Positions 15,193-24,330 are shown, numbered from the stretch's first letter. The stretch: 64,000 bases of DNA from Kumtagia sp963839725 (GCA_963839725.1 CAWIWT010000006.1:1-64000), one strand, 5' to 3'. Program-made: numbers and translations. Notes: generated by a model not told the origin, from the sequence alone.

Positions 15193-16212
15193 TTAGTTCT
15201 TGGCCTTGTCGACCAGCTTGTTCTTGGCAATCCACGGCATCATGGCGCGGAGCTTCGCGCCGACTTCCTCGATCTGGTGGCTGTCATTGTTGCGGCGAAT
15301 GCCCTTAAAGCGTGACATGCCGGCCCGATATTCCTGCATCCACTCGCTGGTGAACTTGCCAGTCTGGATGTCCTTCAGCACGCGCTTCATCTCGGCCTTG
15401 GTATCCGCGGTGATGATGCGCGGACCCGACACATACTCACCCCATTCGGCGGTGTTCGAGATCGAGTAGTTCATGTTGGCGATGCCGCCTTCATAGATCA
15501 GGTCGACGATCAGTTTCACCTCGTGCAGGCACTCGAAATACGCCATTTCCGGCGCGTAGCCGGCTTCCACCAGCGTCTCGAAGCCGGCGCGGATCAGTTC
15601 GACCAGACCACCGCAAAGCACTACCTGCTCGCCGAACAGATCGGTTTCGCATTCCTCCTTGAAGTTCGTCTCGATGATGCCCGAACGGCCGCCACCGACG
15701 CCGCAGGCGTAGGAGAGGCCGAGGTCGAGTGCGTTACCCGATGCGTCCTGATGGACAGCAACCAGGCACGGCACGCCGCCGCCCTTCTGGTATTCGCCGC
15801 GCACGGTGTGTCCCGGGCCCTTCGGCGCGACCATCAGCACGTCGACCGACGCCTTCGGCTCGATCAGGCCAAAATGCACGTTGAGGCCATGCGCGAAGGC
15901 GATTGCGGCGCCGTCACGGATATTCGGAGCGATCTCTTGTCTATAGATGTCCGCCTGCAGTTCATCGGGCGTGGCCATCATCATCAGGTCGGCCCACTTG
16001 GCGGCGTCCGCCACCGACATCACCTTAAGCCCGTCAGCTTCGACCTTCTTAGCGGTCGGCGAACCGGCCTTCAGGCCGATCGCAATGTCCTTCACGCCGG
16101 ACTCCTTGAGGTTCAGCGCATGGGCGCGGCCTTGGGAGCCGTAGCCGATGATGGCAACCTTCTTGCCCTTGATAAGATTGAGATCGGCGTCGCGATCGTA
16201 ATAGACACGCAT
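15193..16212 (-). CDS. ilvC: Ketol-acid reductoisomerase (NADP+)
   Basis: The enzyme converts 2-acetolactate or 2-aceto-2-hydroxybutyrate to the dihydroxy acids of valine, leucine and isoleucine synthesis. At 339 residues it has class I length. It starts MRVYYDRDADLNLIKGKKVA, shows the Rossmann motif GYGSQGRAHALNL, then FAHGLNVHFG and VAPKGPGHTVR. The C-terminal knotted domain includes CGGLVELIRAGFETL, and TAEWGEYVSGPRII follows. It lies 30 bp downstream of a TetR-family gene on the same strand, so the two may be co-transcribed and controlled from the TetR operator. All expected conserved parts are present. Confidence 0.97.
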   Translation of the reverse strand: MRVYYDRDADLNLIKGKKVAIIGYGSQGRAHALNLKESGVKDIAIGLKAGSPTAKKVEADGLKVMSVADAAKWADLMMMATPDELQADIYRQEIAPNIRDGAAIAFAHGLNVHFGLIEPKASVDVLMVAPKGPGHTVRGEYQKGGGVPCLVAVHQDASGNALDLGLSYACGVGGGRSGIIETNFKEECETDLFGEQVVLCGGLVELIRAGFETLVEAGYAPEMAYFECLHEVKLIVDLIYEGGIANMNYSISNTAEWGEYVSGPRIITADTKAEMKRVLKDIQTGKFTSEWMQEYRAGMSRFKGIRRNNDSHQIEEVGAKLRAMMPWIAKNKLVDKAKN

Positions 16213-16242
16213 GAGGTGTTTCCTTCTTGTTGGTTAGGTTCA

Positions 16243-16932
16243 TTAAAGCGAGCGAATTCTCGGCGCGGTGGCCGCCACGCCGTAAAGCTTGAGAAACTGC
16301 TCGGTCGCGAGCGCCGCATCGCGGGCTATTTCGGCCTGACTGAGCTTCAATTCGTCGCCGAGCAAAAGCCGGATCTGCACATCGCGCCCAGCAAGACCGA
16401 AGAAGGTGCGGAACGCCGTCTCGGCGTCGTCGAAGGCCAGCAGCCCAGCGGAGCGGCCGGCTTCCAGCAGCGGTTTCAGCCGTTCACCGATCGCGAAGCG
16501 GCCATTGGCGAGCACGATCTGGCCAAGATTGCTTTTGCTCGACGCCGCATGGCTCACCGCTACACGGTTCAGCGCGATCGAAGTGGTCGAGGAAATCACC
16601 GCAAGCCAGTTTGCTGCAAAGCTTTCCAGGCTTTCGCGCAAGACCGCCGTGTCGAGCTTCTGAATATCATAATTGCGAGCGCGCACCTTCGACGCCTGCC
16701 ACCGCACGGTTGCGGTCAACACGCCATCGCGGTCGCCGAACCATTTGTAGAGCGTCTCCTTGGAGCAGTTCGCACGCCGCGCCACTGCGGTCATTGTGAT
16801 GTCGCCGCCTTGCTCCATCAGCAGTCCAAGCACGGCATCCAGCACCGCCTGCTGGCGTTCAGTCAGCGCCGCCTCGCCCGCAATGTCCACCGCGATCCGC
16901 AATCCAGAAACCCACACTATCAAGTTCGGCAC
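16243..16932 (-). CDS. TetR-family transcriptional regulator
   Basis: The N-terminal helix-turn-helix reads ITMTAVARRANCSKETLYKW followed by FGDRDGVL, the standard TetR recognition unit at about residues 45-70. The ligand-binding half is helical and ends AATAPRIRSL. The longest frame starts at GTG 16932, only 3 bases from a 23-bp palindrome, and no Shine-Dalgarno is visible there. An internal GTG or TTG start in the first 20 codons, before ALTERQQAVLDAVL, is likely. It probably represses itself through the palindrome and may co-regulate ilvC, 30 bp downstream. The ligand is unknown. Confidence 0.85.
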   Translation of the reverse strand: MPNLIVWVSGLRIAVDIAGEAALTERQQAVLDAVLGLLMEQGGDITMTAVARRANCSKETLYKWFGDRDGVLTATVRWQASKVRARNYDIQKLDTAVLRESLESFAANWLAVISSTTSIALNRVAVSHAASSKSNLGQIVLANGRFAIGERLKPLLEAGRSAGLLAFDDAETAFRTFFGLAGRDVQIRLLLGDELKLSQAEIARDAALATEQFLKLYGVAATAPRIRSL

Positions 16933-16935
16933 ATG

Positions 16936-16958
16936 CCGTACCGTACGTTACGGTACGG
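16936..16958. promoter_or_regulatory. TetR operator: 23-bp perfect inverted repeat
   Basis: CCGTACCGTA CGT TACGGTACGG has two 10-bp arms that are exactly complementary with a 3-bp spacer. It lies directly upstream of the TetR gene on its transcribed side. This length and symmetry are typical of autoregulatory TetR operators. Each arm also contains an internal GTAC, giving nested symmetry. Confidence 0.75.
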
Positions 16959-17594
16959 CTCACTAATGCATTCAGTTTCGTTGCGCAAGAGCGGAAAGCG
17001 ATGGGGAACAGTTCGAGTTCTGGCGTGGACTGTTAGGACTGCCACCCTTGCGCAGATATGGCCGTAGCGGGGACCCCAACCCGATTGGGGTTTCGGCCGG
17101 GTAGCACTCATCCTCGCCACGCCCCGAAAACTCGGTCTGGCCATTGATCCCTCGACAAGCTCAGGATGAGGAAGGAAGCGGTGCGCGGATGCCGGTGTTG
17201 CCGGAAACACGCAGTTGGTTGGTTCAAACGTCACACGTCATCCGCGCCACGCCGGCATTTCGGGATTTGCCTGACGGTTACCCATTGCCCGTCGACAGCG
17301 GCCCGAAGTGCCGTCCCCACGAAGCGCTGTCGCGAACCACGCTCCCACGAGAAGCATGACGAGATTACGCGAGGATGCGGGAGGGGGAATAAAATCGCCG
17401 GTAGGAAAATGATAAGCAATTGAAAAGGCGTAGAATTATTTCGAATTGGTTTTTATCCACCCCCTTCCCGCCTCGCCATCCCTCTCGATGGGGAGTTCGC
17501 GCCGCGATGCGGCGCCCCCACCTTCTCCTACAACAAGGGGAGAAGGAGGAGTCAGATGGCATAATGAGGACGTGCACGCGCGCTGCGAGCGGAT
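16959..17594. other. Intergenic region with REP-like and palindromic repeats
   Basis: I see no gene in these 636 bases. A stretch at about 17147-17175 (CCCTCGACAAGCTCAGGATG) resembles the REP-like sequence found in many proteobacterial genomes. 17452-17548 is a second palindromic element, rich in CCCC and GGGG with the stem CCTTCTCC / GGGAGAAGG. Short open frames here lack Shine-Dalgarno sites and family resemblance. Confidence 0.5.
17452..17548. repeat. Palindromic intergenic repeat
   Basis: The segment has CCTTCCCGCC and CCTCTCGATGGGGAG (inner stem), GCGCCGCGATGCGGCGCC (stem with 2-base loop region) and CCTTCTCC TACAACAAG GGGAGAAGG. Its base composition and stacked stems resemble the element in the MacB-like ATPase gene, though the sequence differs. 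It lies in the 3' flank of the SDR gene. Confidence 0.45.
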
Positions 17595-18389
17595 TTACTC
17601 CCCGATCACGCCCGCGATGTTCTGGTCGTAATCCACCAGCGAGCCGGTCATCACGCCCGACTGAGGGCTGATCATGTAGCTCACCAGCACCGCCAATTGA
17701 TGCGGCTTCACCAACTGTCCCATCGGCTGGGAGGCTTCGGCCTGTTCCAGCCAGTCATCAGCGGCGCCATGAAAATTCTTCTGCACCAGCGCCTCGCCGG
17801 GCGTGTCCATCCAGCCAGGCAGCACGGCATTGCAGCGGATGCGGTTTCGGCGATAGCCGCTGGCAACGTTTTTCGTCAGGATCGCCAGCGCGCCCTTGCT
17901 TGACGAATAGGGCGTCAGGAACGACTGTCCGGCATGCGCCGACATCGACAGAATGTTGACGATCGCGCCTGGCTGCTTCGCCTCCAGCAGGTGCTTCACC
18001 ACGCCCTGCATGAGAAAGAACGGGCCGCGCACATTGGTATTGAAGATGAAATCGAAGAGTTCCGGCGTGGTCTCCAGCAGCGAGCCGCGCGCCGAAGACG
18101 CCGCTGCATTGACCAAACCGTTGATCGGACCGAAGCGTTTCACCGCCGCCTCGACCGCCTTGGTGCAATCGGCGGGATCGGAAACGTCGGCGCTGATAAA
18201 GATCGCTTCGGCGCCGATCTTTTCGAGTTCAGCAACCGCGGCGGCACCCTTCTCTTTGGAACGGCCGACCAGCGCGATCGCCTGGCAACTTTCCTGCGCA
18301 AGCTGCTTTGCAACTGCAAAGCCGATGCCTTGCGCCCCGCCGGTAATCAGCGCGCGCGTGGTGCTGTTGCGAGTGGATTCGGTGGTCAT
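17595..18389 (-). CDS. Short-chain dehydrogenase/reductase (SDR) in an inositol/sugar-type cluster
   Basis: A 264-residue classical SDR. The cofactor motif ITGGAQGIGFAVAK is at residues 14-27, the NAD(P)-binding ADVSDP at about 70, VNAAASS (an NAG-like motif), the catalytic Ser in ILSMSAHAG and YSSSK as YxxxK at about 165-170. The family oxidises or reduces secondary alcohols. It lies downstream of an IolG-like dehydrogenase and a sugar ABC transporter on the same strand, separated from iolG by 300 bp that hold a repeat. I infer that it acts on the same cyclitol-type substrate. Confidence 0.85.
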   Translation of the reverse strand: MTTESTRNSTTRALITGGAQGIGFAVAKQLAQESCQAIALVGRSKEKGAAAVAELEKIGAEAIFISADVSDPADCTKAVEAAVKRFGPINGLVNAAASSARGSLLETTPELFDFIFNTNVRGPFFLMQGVVKHLLEAKQPGAIVNILSMSAHAGQSFLTPYSSSKGALAILTKNVASGYRRNRIRCNAVLPGWMDTPGEALVQKNFHGAADDWLEQAEASQPMGQLVKPHQLAVLVSYMISPQSGVMTGSLVDYDQNIAGVIGE

Positions 18390-18527
18390 TCTTGGCCTCC
18401 AGCGTTGTTACGTCATACGTCAGATCGCGAATAGAGTAGGTTCAGGTGGGTCGCAGACTCTTCCGATGCAGATTGCTGCCTCGAAGGCCATCGAATTCCC
18501 CCTCTTTGTCTCGCCCTTCGAGCTCGA

Positions 18528-18617
18528 CACCTCTCCCCCACTTCGTGAGGGAGAGGACGGGAGCGAACTCGCCGGCCTTGGCGCCCGTCCTCTCCAACGA
18601 AGTGGGGAGAGGTGGTT
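18528..18617. repeat. Palindromic repeat between the SDR and iolG-like genes
   Basis: The left arm (ACACCTCTCCCCCACTTCGT and on through GAGAGGACGGG) is complementary to the right arm (CCCGTCCTCTCC, then ACGAAGTGGGGAGAGGT) with one gap. It fills most of the 300-bp gap between the two genes. This is a third element of the same general GC-rich palindromic style as those at 8472 and 17452. I see no gene here. Confidence 0.6.
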
Positions 18618-18689
18618 TGCGCAGCAGACCGGAGAGGGGGATTTGGGAGCGCAAATTTCCTATCCCCTTACTTACAGGGAGAGGAGTTC

Positions 18690-19679
18690 CTACACCTTCA
18701 CCGTCTTGCCGTCCGTGGCCGACCTCAGCGCCGCGTCCGCGAGCTTCAGCGCCGCGAGGCCGTCCTTGCCGCTCGGCGAAGCCGCCTGGCCCTTGCTGGA
18801 CGCCTCGATGAAGGTGGCGATCTCGTTGGCGTATGCGTCAATATAGCGGGTCATGAAGAAGTCGTGCAGCGGTGGGCGCGTATAGCCCTTCCCATTGGCG
18901 AGTTCGATCGACACAGGGCGCTGGTTTTCCGCCGCGATCATGCCGTCGGAGCCGTGCACCTCGATGCGCTGGTCGTAGCCATAGGTGGCGCGGCGCGAAT
19001 TGGTGATGACGCACTGCTTGCCGGTCGCTGTCGCCAGGATGACGCTGACGCTGTCGAAGTCACCGGCCTCGCCAATCTTCTTGTCGACCAACACCGAGGC
19101 GGTCGCCGTCACAGCCACCGGCTCCTCGCCGAGCAGGAAACGAGCCATGTCGAAATCGTGAATGGTCATGTCGCGGAAGATGCCGCCCGAGCGGCCGATG
19201 TAATCGAGCGGCGGCGGGCCGGGATCGCGCGAAGTGATGACCACCTGCTCGACCTTGCCGATGGCGCCATCGTCTATCGCCTTGCGGACGGCGGCAAAAT
19301 GCGGATCGAAGCGGCGGTTGAAGCCGACCATCAGCGTCGCGCCGGCCTTCTCGACCACGGCAAGGCATTTTTCAACGCGCTTCACATCGAGATCGATCGG
19401 CTTTTCGCAGAAGATCGCCTTGCCGGCCTTGGCAAAGCGCTCGATCAGGTCGGCATGCGTGTCGGTGGGGGTGCAGATCACCACCGCATCGATATCCGAC
19501 GCCTTTTCGATCTCATCGATCGTGCGCACGGCGCAGCCATAGGAAGTGGCGACGTCGTTCGCCGCCTTCTCGAAGGCGTCCGCCACAGCCACAAGCTGCG
19601 CTGATGGGTTCGAGCCGATTGCCCTTGCATGGACCTTGCCGATACGGCCCGCACCGAGCAGGCCAAAACGAGTTGTCAT
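18690..19679 (-). CDS. iolG: Inositol 2-dehydrogenase-like oxidoreductase (Gfo/Idh/MocA family)
   Basis: A 329-residue NAD(P)-dependent dehydrogenase. The Rossmann motif FGLLGAGRIGKVHA is at residues 5-18 and the catalytic Lys lies in FCEKPIDLD at about 95. GFNRRFDPHF and the Asp/His pair of MTIHDFDMARFLLGE place it close to IolG, which oxidises myo-inositol to scyllo-inosose. MocA of rhizopine catabolism belongs to the same family. It is in line with an ABC sugar transporter upstream on the minus strand and an SDR downstream. It could equally act on scyllo-inosamine or another cyclitol; context favours a cyclitol. Confidence 0.85.
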   Translation of the reverse strand: MTTRFGLLGAGRIGKVHARAIGSNPSAQLVAVADAFEKAANDVATSYGCAVRTIDEIEKASDIDAVVICTPTDTHADLIERFAKAGKAIFCEKPIDLDVKRVEKCLAVVEKAGATLMVGFNRRFDPHFAAVRKAIDDGAIGKVEQVVITSRDPGPPPLDYIGRSGGIFRDMTIHDFDMARFLLGEEPVAVTATASVLVDKKIGEAGDFDSVSVILATATGKQCVITNSRRATYGYDQRIEVHGSDGMIAAENQRPVSIELANGKGYTRPPLHDFFMTRYIDAYANEIATFIEASSKGQAASPSGKDGLAALKLADAALRSATDGKTVKV

Positions 19680-19909
19680 ATCCGTCCTTTCTTGACTGTC
19701 CGCCCGCGGCCCGCCCGCACAGCTTGACGATCGAGGGCATGGAATCCACCGATCGCCCTGCCCCAGGCTTTATTCAACGACCGTAGCAATTTGACCGTTT
19801 GGGCCGCCTCTCGCCTGGCTGCCACCATTCACTCACTCCCCGATCCTTCGACAACTCAGGACCGGGATGTCCATGGGAGCACCGACGTCAATCTCAATCG
19901 CGTTGGCTT

Positions 19910-20680
19910 TTATGCGGCGCCGGCATATTCAGGTGCGGTCTTCGCCCCGGTGATATACGCGACCACGTCCTGCCCGTCCGTCTCGTCTTTCCTCAAATTC
20001 GCGACTATCCGTCCACGTCGGAAAACGACGATGCGGTCCACCAGGTCGAACACCTGGCGCATGTTGTGGCTGATCAGGATCAGCGGCTCGCCGTTGGCCT
20101 TAAGGTTGCGGATGATATCCTCGACTTGCGCGGTCTCGCGCACGCCCAGCGCCGCGGTCGGCTCGTCCATGACGATCAGCTTGGAAGCGAAGGTCGCCGT
20201 GCGCGCGATCGCCACGCACTGCCTCTGGCCGCCCGACATGTGCCGGATGGTATTGCCGAGATTGGCGATCTTCACTCCCGTCCGCTCCAGCGCCTTGCGC
20301 GTCTGCTCTCGCATCGCCCTGCCGTTGAGGATGGAGAACGGACCTAGGTTGATGAGGAGCTTCTCCCGGCCGAGGAACAGGTTCGACGGCACGTCGAGGT
20401 CGTCCGCGAGTGCGAGGTTCTGGTAGACCGTCTCGATGCCGGCCTCGCGGGCCGCGATCGGGCCGACGAACTCGACCTCCTTGTCGTCGAACCACATCTT
20501 GCCGCGCGTGCGCTTCTCCACGCCGGTGATCTGGCGGACGAAGGTAGACTTGCCGGCGCCGTTGTCACCCATGATGGCGACATGCTCGCCCTTGCGCAGT
20601 TCGAAGTTGGCGTCCTCCAGCGCGTGCAGGCCGCCATAGTGTTTGGTGAGAGCTTCGGTCTTGAGGATGATGTCCGACAT
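19910..20680 (-). CDS. Sugar/cyclitol ABC transporter ATP-binding protein
   Basis: A 256-residue ATPase with one nucleotide-binding domain, so of the FrcA kind and not the double-domain RbsA kind. Walker A GDNGAGKST is at residues 37-45, the Q-loop in VYQNLAL, signature MSGGQRQCVAIAR, Walker B LIVMDEP and the switch His in LISHNM. The C-terminal tail is short. Its ATG lies 5 bp after the permease stop codon, and the binding-protein gene precedes the permease, so binding protein, permease and ATPase form one transport operon. Confidence 0.92.
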   Translation of the reverse strand: MSDIILKTEALTKHYGGLHALEDANFELRKGEHVAIMGDNGAGKSTFVRQITGVEKRTRGKMWFDDKEVEFVGPIAAREAGIETVYQNLALADDLDVPSNLFLGREKLLINLGPFSILNGRAMREQTRKALERTGVKIANLGNTIRHMSGGQRQCVAIARTATFASKLIVMDEPTAALGVRETAQVEDIIRNLKANGEPLILISHNMRQVFDLVDRIVVFRRGRIVANLRKDETDGQDVVAYITGAKTAPEYAGAA

Positions 20681-20684
20681 TGCC

Positions 20685-21758
20685 TTAGCCCTTCAGAGCC
20701 CGGCGGCGCTGCCGCCACTGATCCAGAACGACGGCGCCCACGATAATCACGCCCTTGACCATCTCCTGGTAGTAGGCGTCGAGGCGCATGAAGGTGAAAC
20801 CCGAGATGATCACGCCGAAGATCAGCGCGCCGAGCACGGTGCCGATGATCGAGCCGCGGCCGCCCGACAGCGAGACGCCGCCGATGACCGCCATCGCGAT
20901 GGCGTCGAGTTCGTACATGACGCCCATGCCGGCCTGCGCGGTCAGGTTCTTCGAGCAGAGCACGACCGCCCCGAGCGAGGCCAGCATCGCGGCGATGCTG
21001 TACACCAGCACCTTGTGGCCGGTGACGTTGATACCCGACATGCGCGCGGCGTCCTCGTTGGAGCCGATCGCGTAGCAGTGCTTGCCGTATTTCGTATAGG
21101 TCAGGATGAGCTGGAACAGGATGGCGAGCGACACGAAGATGATGACCGGCATCAGCCCCTTGCCGATATCAGCGAAGCTTTCGGTCGGAAACGAGATCGG
21201 GTTGCCCTTGGACCACCACTTGGCCAAGCCGCGCGCCGAGACCATCATGCCGAGCGTGGCGATGAATGGCGGGATTTTCGTGTAGGCGACCAACAAGCCA
21301 TTGATCATGCCGGCGATCAACCCGCAGCCGAGCGCGACGACCACTGGCACGATCACCGGCAGGTCCATCAATTCCGGCCCGAAGATTGCCTTCGGATTGG
21401 GATTGCCGTTGACGATCGCGACCTGAGCGAAGCTCATCGAGATCATCGCCGTGGCGCCCACGACGGAGCCCGAGGACAGGTCAATGCCGCCGGTGATGAT
21501 CACCTGCGTCACCCCGATGGCGATGATACCGATGATCGACACCTGCAGGATGATGATCGACAGGCGCGCCTCGTTGAAGATGGCATCGACGTTCGGGCGC
21601 GTGTTGAACAGGAAGGAATCGCCGATGACCAGACGGCCCATCAGCTCGAAGCCGGCGACGAGCACAATGAGGGCGATAAGCACGTTGAGTTCCGGCGGCC
21701 AGTGCCGCCTGCTGGTATCGAATGCGACGCCACCGACGCCGAGGGAAGTGTTAGCCAC
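20685..21758 (-). CDS. Sugar/cyclitol ABC transporter permease (RbsC/FrcB type)
   Basis: A 357-residue inner membrane protein with about 9-10 predicted hydrophobic helices. The branched-chain/ribose permease signature TGGIDLSSGSVVGA is at about 95 and SGINVTGHKVLVY provides the ATPase contact. I place the start at GTG 21758 because AGGAGGG lies 6 bases before it; a longer frame to 21779 has no such site. It forms the channel of the importer with the ATPase 4 bp downstream and the binding protein about 100 bp upstream. Confidence 0.92.
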   Translation of the reverse strand: MANTSLGVGGVAFDTSRRHWPPELNVLIALIVLVAGFELMGRLVIGDSFLFNTRPNVDAIFNEARLSIIILQVSIIGIIAIGVTQVIITGGIDLSSGSVVGATAMISMSFAQVAIVNGNPNPKAIFGPELMDLPVIVPVVVALGCGLIAGMINGLLVAYTKIPPFIATLGMMVSARGLAKWWSKGNPISFPTESFADIGKGLMPVIIFVSLAILFQLILTYTKYGKHCYAIGSNEDAARMSGINVTGHKVLVYSIAAMLASLGAVVLCSKNLTAQAGMGVMYELDAIAMAVIGGVSLSGGRGSIIGTVLGALIFGVIISGFTFMRLDAYYQEMVKGVIIVGAVVLDQWRQRRRALKG

Positions 21759-21861
21759 TGAGAGCCCTCCTCTGCCCACGTGAAAACGACCGCCAGTTTA
21801 CCTGAAGCGGAAGCGGAGAGATATGGGAGCGGCGCTGAGCGCCGCTCCGGTTGAGCTGTCC

Positions 21862-22804
21862 TCAGTTCTTCTTGAGGTACTGGTCGATGTTGGACGGCGT
21901 GACGAGTTCGAACGGCACCCACACCTTCTGCTCGACCGCCTCGCCCTTGGCGAGCTTCACGGCCGCGTCGATCGAGCCGGAACCTTGAGCGGCGGCATTC
22001 TGGAACACCGTCACGTCGAGATCGCCGGCCTGCATGGCCGCAAGCGCGTCCTGCGTGGCGTCGACGCCACCGACCAGCACGGCTTTCATGTCGATGCCGG
22101 CGGCCTTCATCGCCTGGATCGCGCCGATCGCCGACTTATCATTGTTGGCGATCACTGCGTCGAACGGCTTGTTCGTCGACAGCCAGTTGGTCATCAGGTT
22201 TTGGGCTTCGTCGCGCTTCCAATTCGACGTCTGCTTATCGATGATGTTGATCTTGACACCGCATTCCGAGCCGCCGATCACGTCATGGATGTCCTGGGTG
22301 CGCTGCACCGCGGCCTGGTTCGACAGTTCGCCCATGATGACGTAGGCGTTGGCTTCCATCTTGCCGGCCTCCTTGAGCAGGCGGCAGATTTCCTTGGTCT
22401 CTAGCGTGCCCGAGTTCGACCTCGTTCGAGGCGACGAAGGCCTGGTTGTCCGGCAGCGCGTCGAGATTGACCGGCTGGCGGTTGACATAGACCAGCGGAA
22501 TGTTGGCGGCGGCGGCCGCGTCGGTCATCGCCTGCGTAGCCGACGTGTCGACCGGATTGACAATGATCGCGTCCACGCCCGAAGCGGCGAAGTTCTTGAT
22601 CTGGTCGAGTTGCTTGGCGACGTCGTTCTGCGCGTCTTCGATCTGCACCTCGATCTTGTTCTCGTCGGCATATGACTGGATGCCATTGCGCAGCACGGTC
22701 AGGAAGTTGTCGTCGAACAGCGCCATGGAAACGCCTACCTTTTCCGCGTGAGCCGTCCCTGCCATCAAAGCTGCGAAGGCCGCTCCCAAAATCAATTTTC
22801 TCAT
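21862..22804 (-). CDS. Sugar/cyclitol ABC transporter substrate-binding protein (frameshift in this sequence)
   Basis: A ribose-type periplasmic binding protein of about 313 residues once corrected. The signal peptide MRKLILGAAFAALMAGTAHA is followed by VGVSMALFDDNFLTVLRNG and IIVNPVDTSATQAMTD. The first frame ends in nonsense after AFVASNEVE; the second continues with SGTLETKEICRLLKEAG and runs to the end, LVTPSNIDQYLKKN. The break is one extra base at about 22414. AGGAGGAG precedes ATG 22804. Its relation to IolG-like and MocDEF genes suggests a myo-inositol or rhizopine ligand, as for IbpA or MocB. I read the frameshift as a probable sequence error, not decay. Confidence 0.85.
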
Positions 22805-23123
22805 TGTCGTCTCCTCCTGGAAGGGTGTCCGGTGCACCCGATTTTGCCGGAAGCCCTGGGCTTCGCCATGGGCCTGTCTCTGTCGCCGGCCTCAGCCAGG
22901 GGCTTTAGGCTGCCACTCCTCCCGCGCACCCTGCTTGGAACCTTCATTCCAATTTCGGAACATTCAAGCCGAATGTTGCAGTTTTGAAATATTTATTCCA
23001 AATTTATTATGGACGTCAAGAGTGATTCCGCGAATGCACGGAGGCTTAATCGATTGAGGAGAGCCGAGGGTGCGGCGCCGGACCCGTCACATGACCTTCA
23101 TCGATGGCAGGTGCGCCTTGACC
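22805..23123. other. Promoter region of the ABC transporter operon
   Basis: About 320 bp without a gene between the LacI regulator and the binding-protein gene, both on the minus strand. The AT-rich part at about 22930-23020 contains an inverted repeat (22959-22977) and is the likely promoter. Nothing else recognised. Confidence 0.5.
22959..22977. promoter_or_regulatory. Inverted repeat upstream of the binding-protein gene
   Basis: AACATTC AAGCC GAATGTT has exact 7-bp arms with a 5-bp spacer, 155 bp before the binding-protein ATG. It is a candidate operator for the adjacent LacI-type regulator or another factor, though LacI operators usually have no spacer. Confidence 0.35.
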
Positions 23124-24155
23124 CTAGATATTCTCCGGCAGATAGATGTCGAACGGCAGGAAGGTCTGGCCCGGAACGCTGGCCGATTTTGCCTCGACAG
23201 CATTGACCATGAGGTCAACGAGCTCACGGCAGAGGCTTGTGAGCGGCGTCGAGATCACCATCGTGGCGATTTGATCGGCAAGGGCAGCGCGGGTTTCAGG
23301 CGTGATCTCATTGCAGATGGCAACGAGCCCGTCAGCGGTCCCCGCCTCACGCAGGGCTGCGATCGCACCTTCGATGCCGCCACCGGCAACGTAACAGCCA
23401 ACGAGATCCGGATGCCGAGCCAACAGCGACGCGATGGCCTCATGCGTAATCTGCGCTGCCTCCAGATTGACCTGCGTTTCCAAAATCGTGAATTCCGGTG
23501 CGTGTTCGCGAAAGTAAGTGCGAAAGCCCATCTCGCGCAGTTCATGCCCGTCAAAGCGGTGGCTTCCGACGAAGATCGCGACTTTTCCCGGTTTCCTCGC
23601 AGCCTTTGCAATCATCCAGGCGGCGGTGCGGCCGACTTTGCGGTTATCCAGGCCAACATAACCTTCGCGCACACCGCCGGCAAAATCGGACAGCAGCGAG
23701 AAAACGGGAACACCCTTCGCCTTAAGTTCCCCCACGGCGGCAGTCAGCGTTGGGTGATCCGGAGCAACAAGCGCAACGGCCTGCGACGTCTCCCCCAGTC
23801 TTTGCAGTCCGGAGATAATTTCTGAAGGCACCAGCGAGAGGGAAAACTCCACGATCGCCGTCCCCCGCATACGCGACGATCTTTCCACCGCCTCAGCAAT
23901 CTCTCTGGCAAATTCTCGATAGAAATAGGTGTCCGGTCTCAGCAATTGGAAGCCAAGCCGATATTCAGGCAGCCCTTCTCGCATCCGCTGCTTGATCAGC
24001 CCGGCGGCGTGGTAGCCGGTGGCGGTAGCGGCTTCGTAGACCCGCCGCGCCGTCTCTTCGCGAACGGGCAGGCGAGCGTTCAAGACCCGGTCCACGGTCG
24101 CCACACTCAATCCGGCGTTGCGCGCTACATCGGCAACGGTTGGCCGCTTTGCCAT
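23124..24155 (-). CDS. LacI-family transcriptional regulator
   Basis: A 343-residue repressor. The helix-turn-helix at the very N-terminus (TVADVARNAGLSVATVDRVL) and hinge helix (AAGLIKQRM) are followed by a ribose-binding-protein-like effector domain. I take ATG 24155 (MAKRPTVADVA), preceded by GGGAGAACGGGC, in place of the ATG at 24215. The gene lies between the transporter operon and the divergent mocD-like gene, so it is placed to control both. The effector is likely the transported cyclitol or a derivative; this is inference from position. Confidence 0.9.
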   Translation of the reverse strand: MAKRPTVADVARNAGLSVATVDRVLNARLPVREETARRVYEAATATGYHAAGLIKQRMREGLPEYRLGFQLLRPDTYFYREFAREIAEAVERSSRMRGTAIVEFSLSLVPSEIISGLQRLGETSQAVALVAPDHPTLTAAVGELKAKGVPVFSLLSDFAGGVREGYVGLDNRKVGRTAAWMIAKAARKPGKVAIFVGSHRFDGHELREMGFRTYFREHAPEFTILETQVNLEAAQITHEAIASLLARHPDLVGCYVAGGGIEGAIAALREAGTADGLVAICNEITPETRAALADQIATMVISTPLTSLCRELVDLMVNAVEAKSASVPGQTFLPFDIYLPENI

Positions 24156-24183
24156 GCCCGTTCTCCCGGCTAACTGGTAGATG

Positions 24184-24198
24184 TGATATTTTCTATCA
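24184..24198. promoter_or_regulatory. Candidate operator 1 in the lacI-mocD divergent region
   Basis: TGATA TTTTC TATCA is an AT-rich inverted repeat with 5-bp arms, 29 bp upstream of the LacI start. Its reverse complement shares the string GATAGAA with the second site at 24331-24352. Confidence 0.35.
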
Positions 24199-24330
24199 TT
24201 CTGACTGTTTGGCAAGAGCGCTCGGCATTATCTGATATCATAGAACTGATTTAATTGGATATTTTCGAGGAAAATGACCGACACACAGACATCGATCCGA
24301 CACGCGAACATCAATTTCGAGTCGATTGAT

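Noticed and set aside
15523..17067. A 514-codon plus-strand frame over ilvC and the TetR gene
   Set aside because: Both minus-strand genes are certain; the plus frame has no Shine-Dalgarno or similarity.
17147..19870. Two short stretches like TCGACAAGCTCAGGA at about 17150 and 19850 considered as an inverted or direct repeat pair bounding an island
   Set aside because: They are common REP-like sequences, imperfect and not placed at gene boundaries that would mark an insertion.
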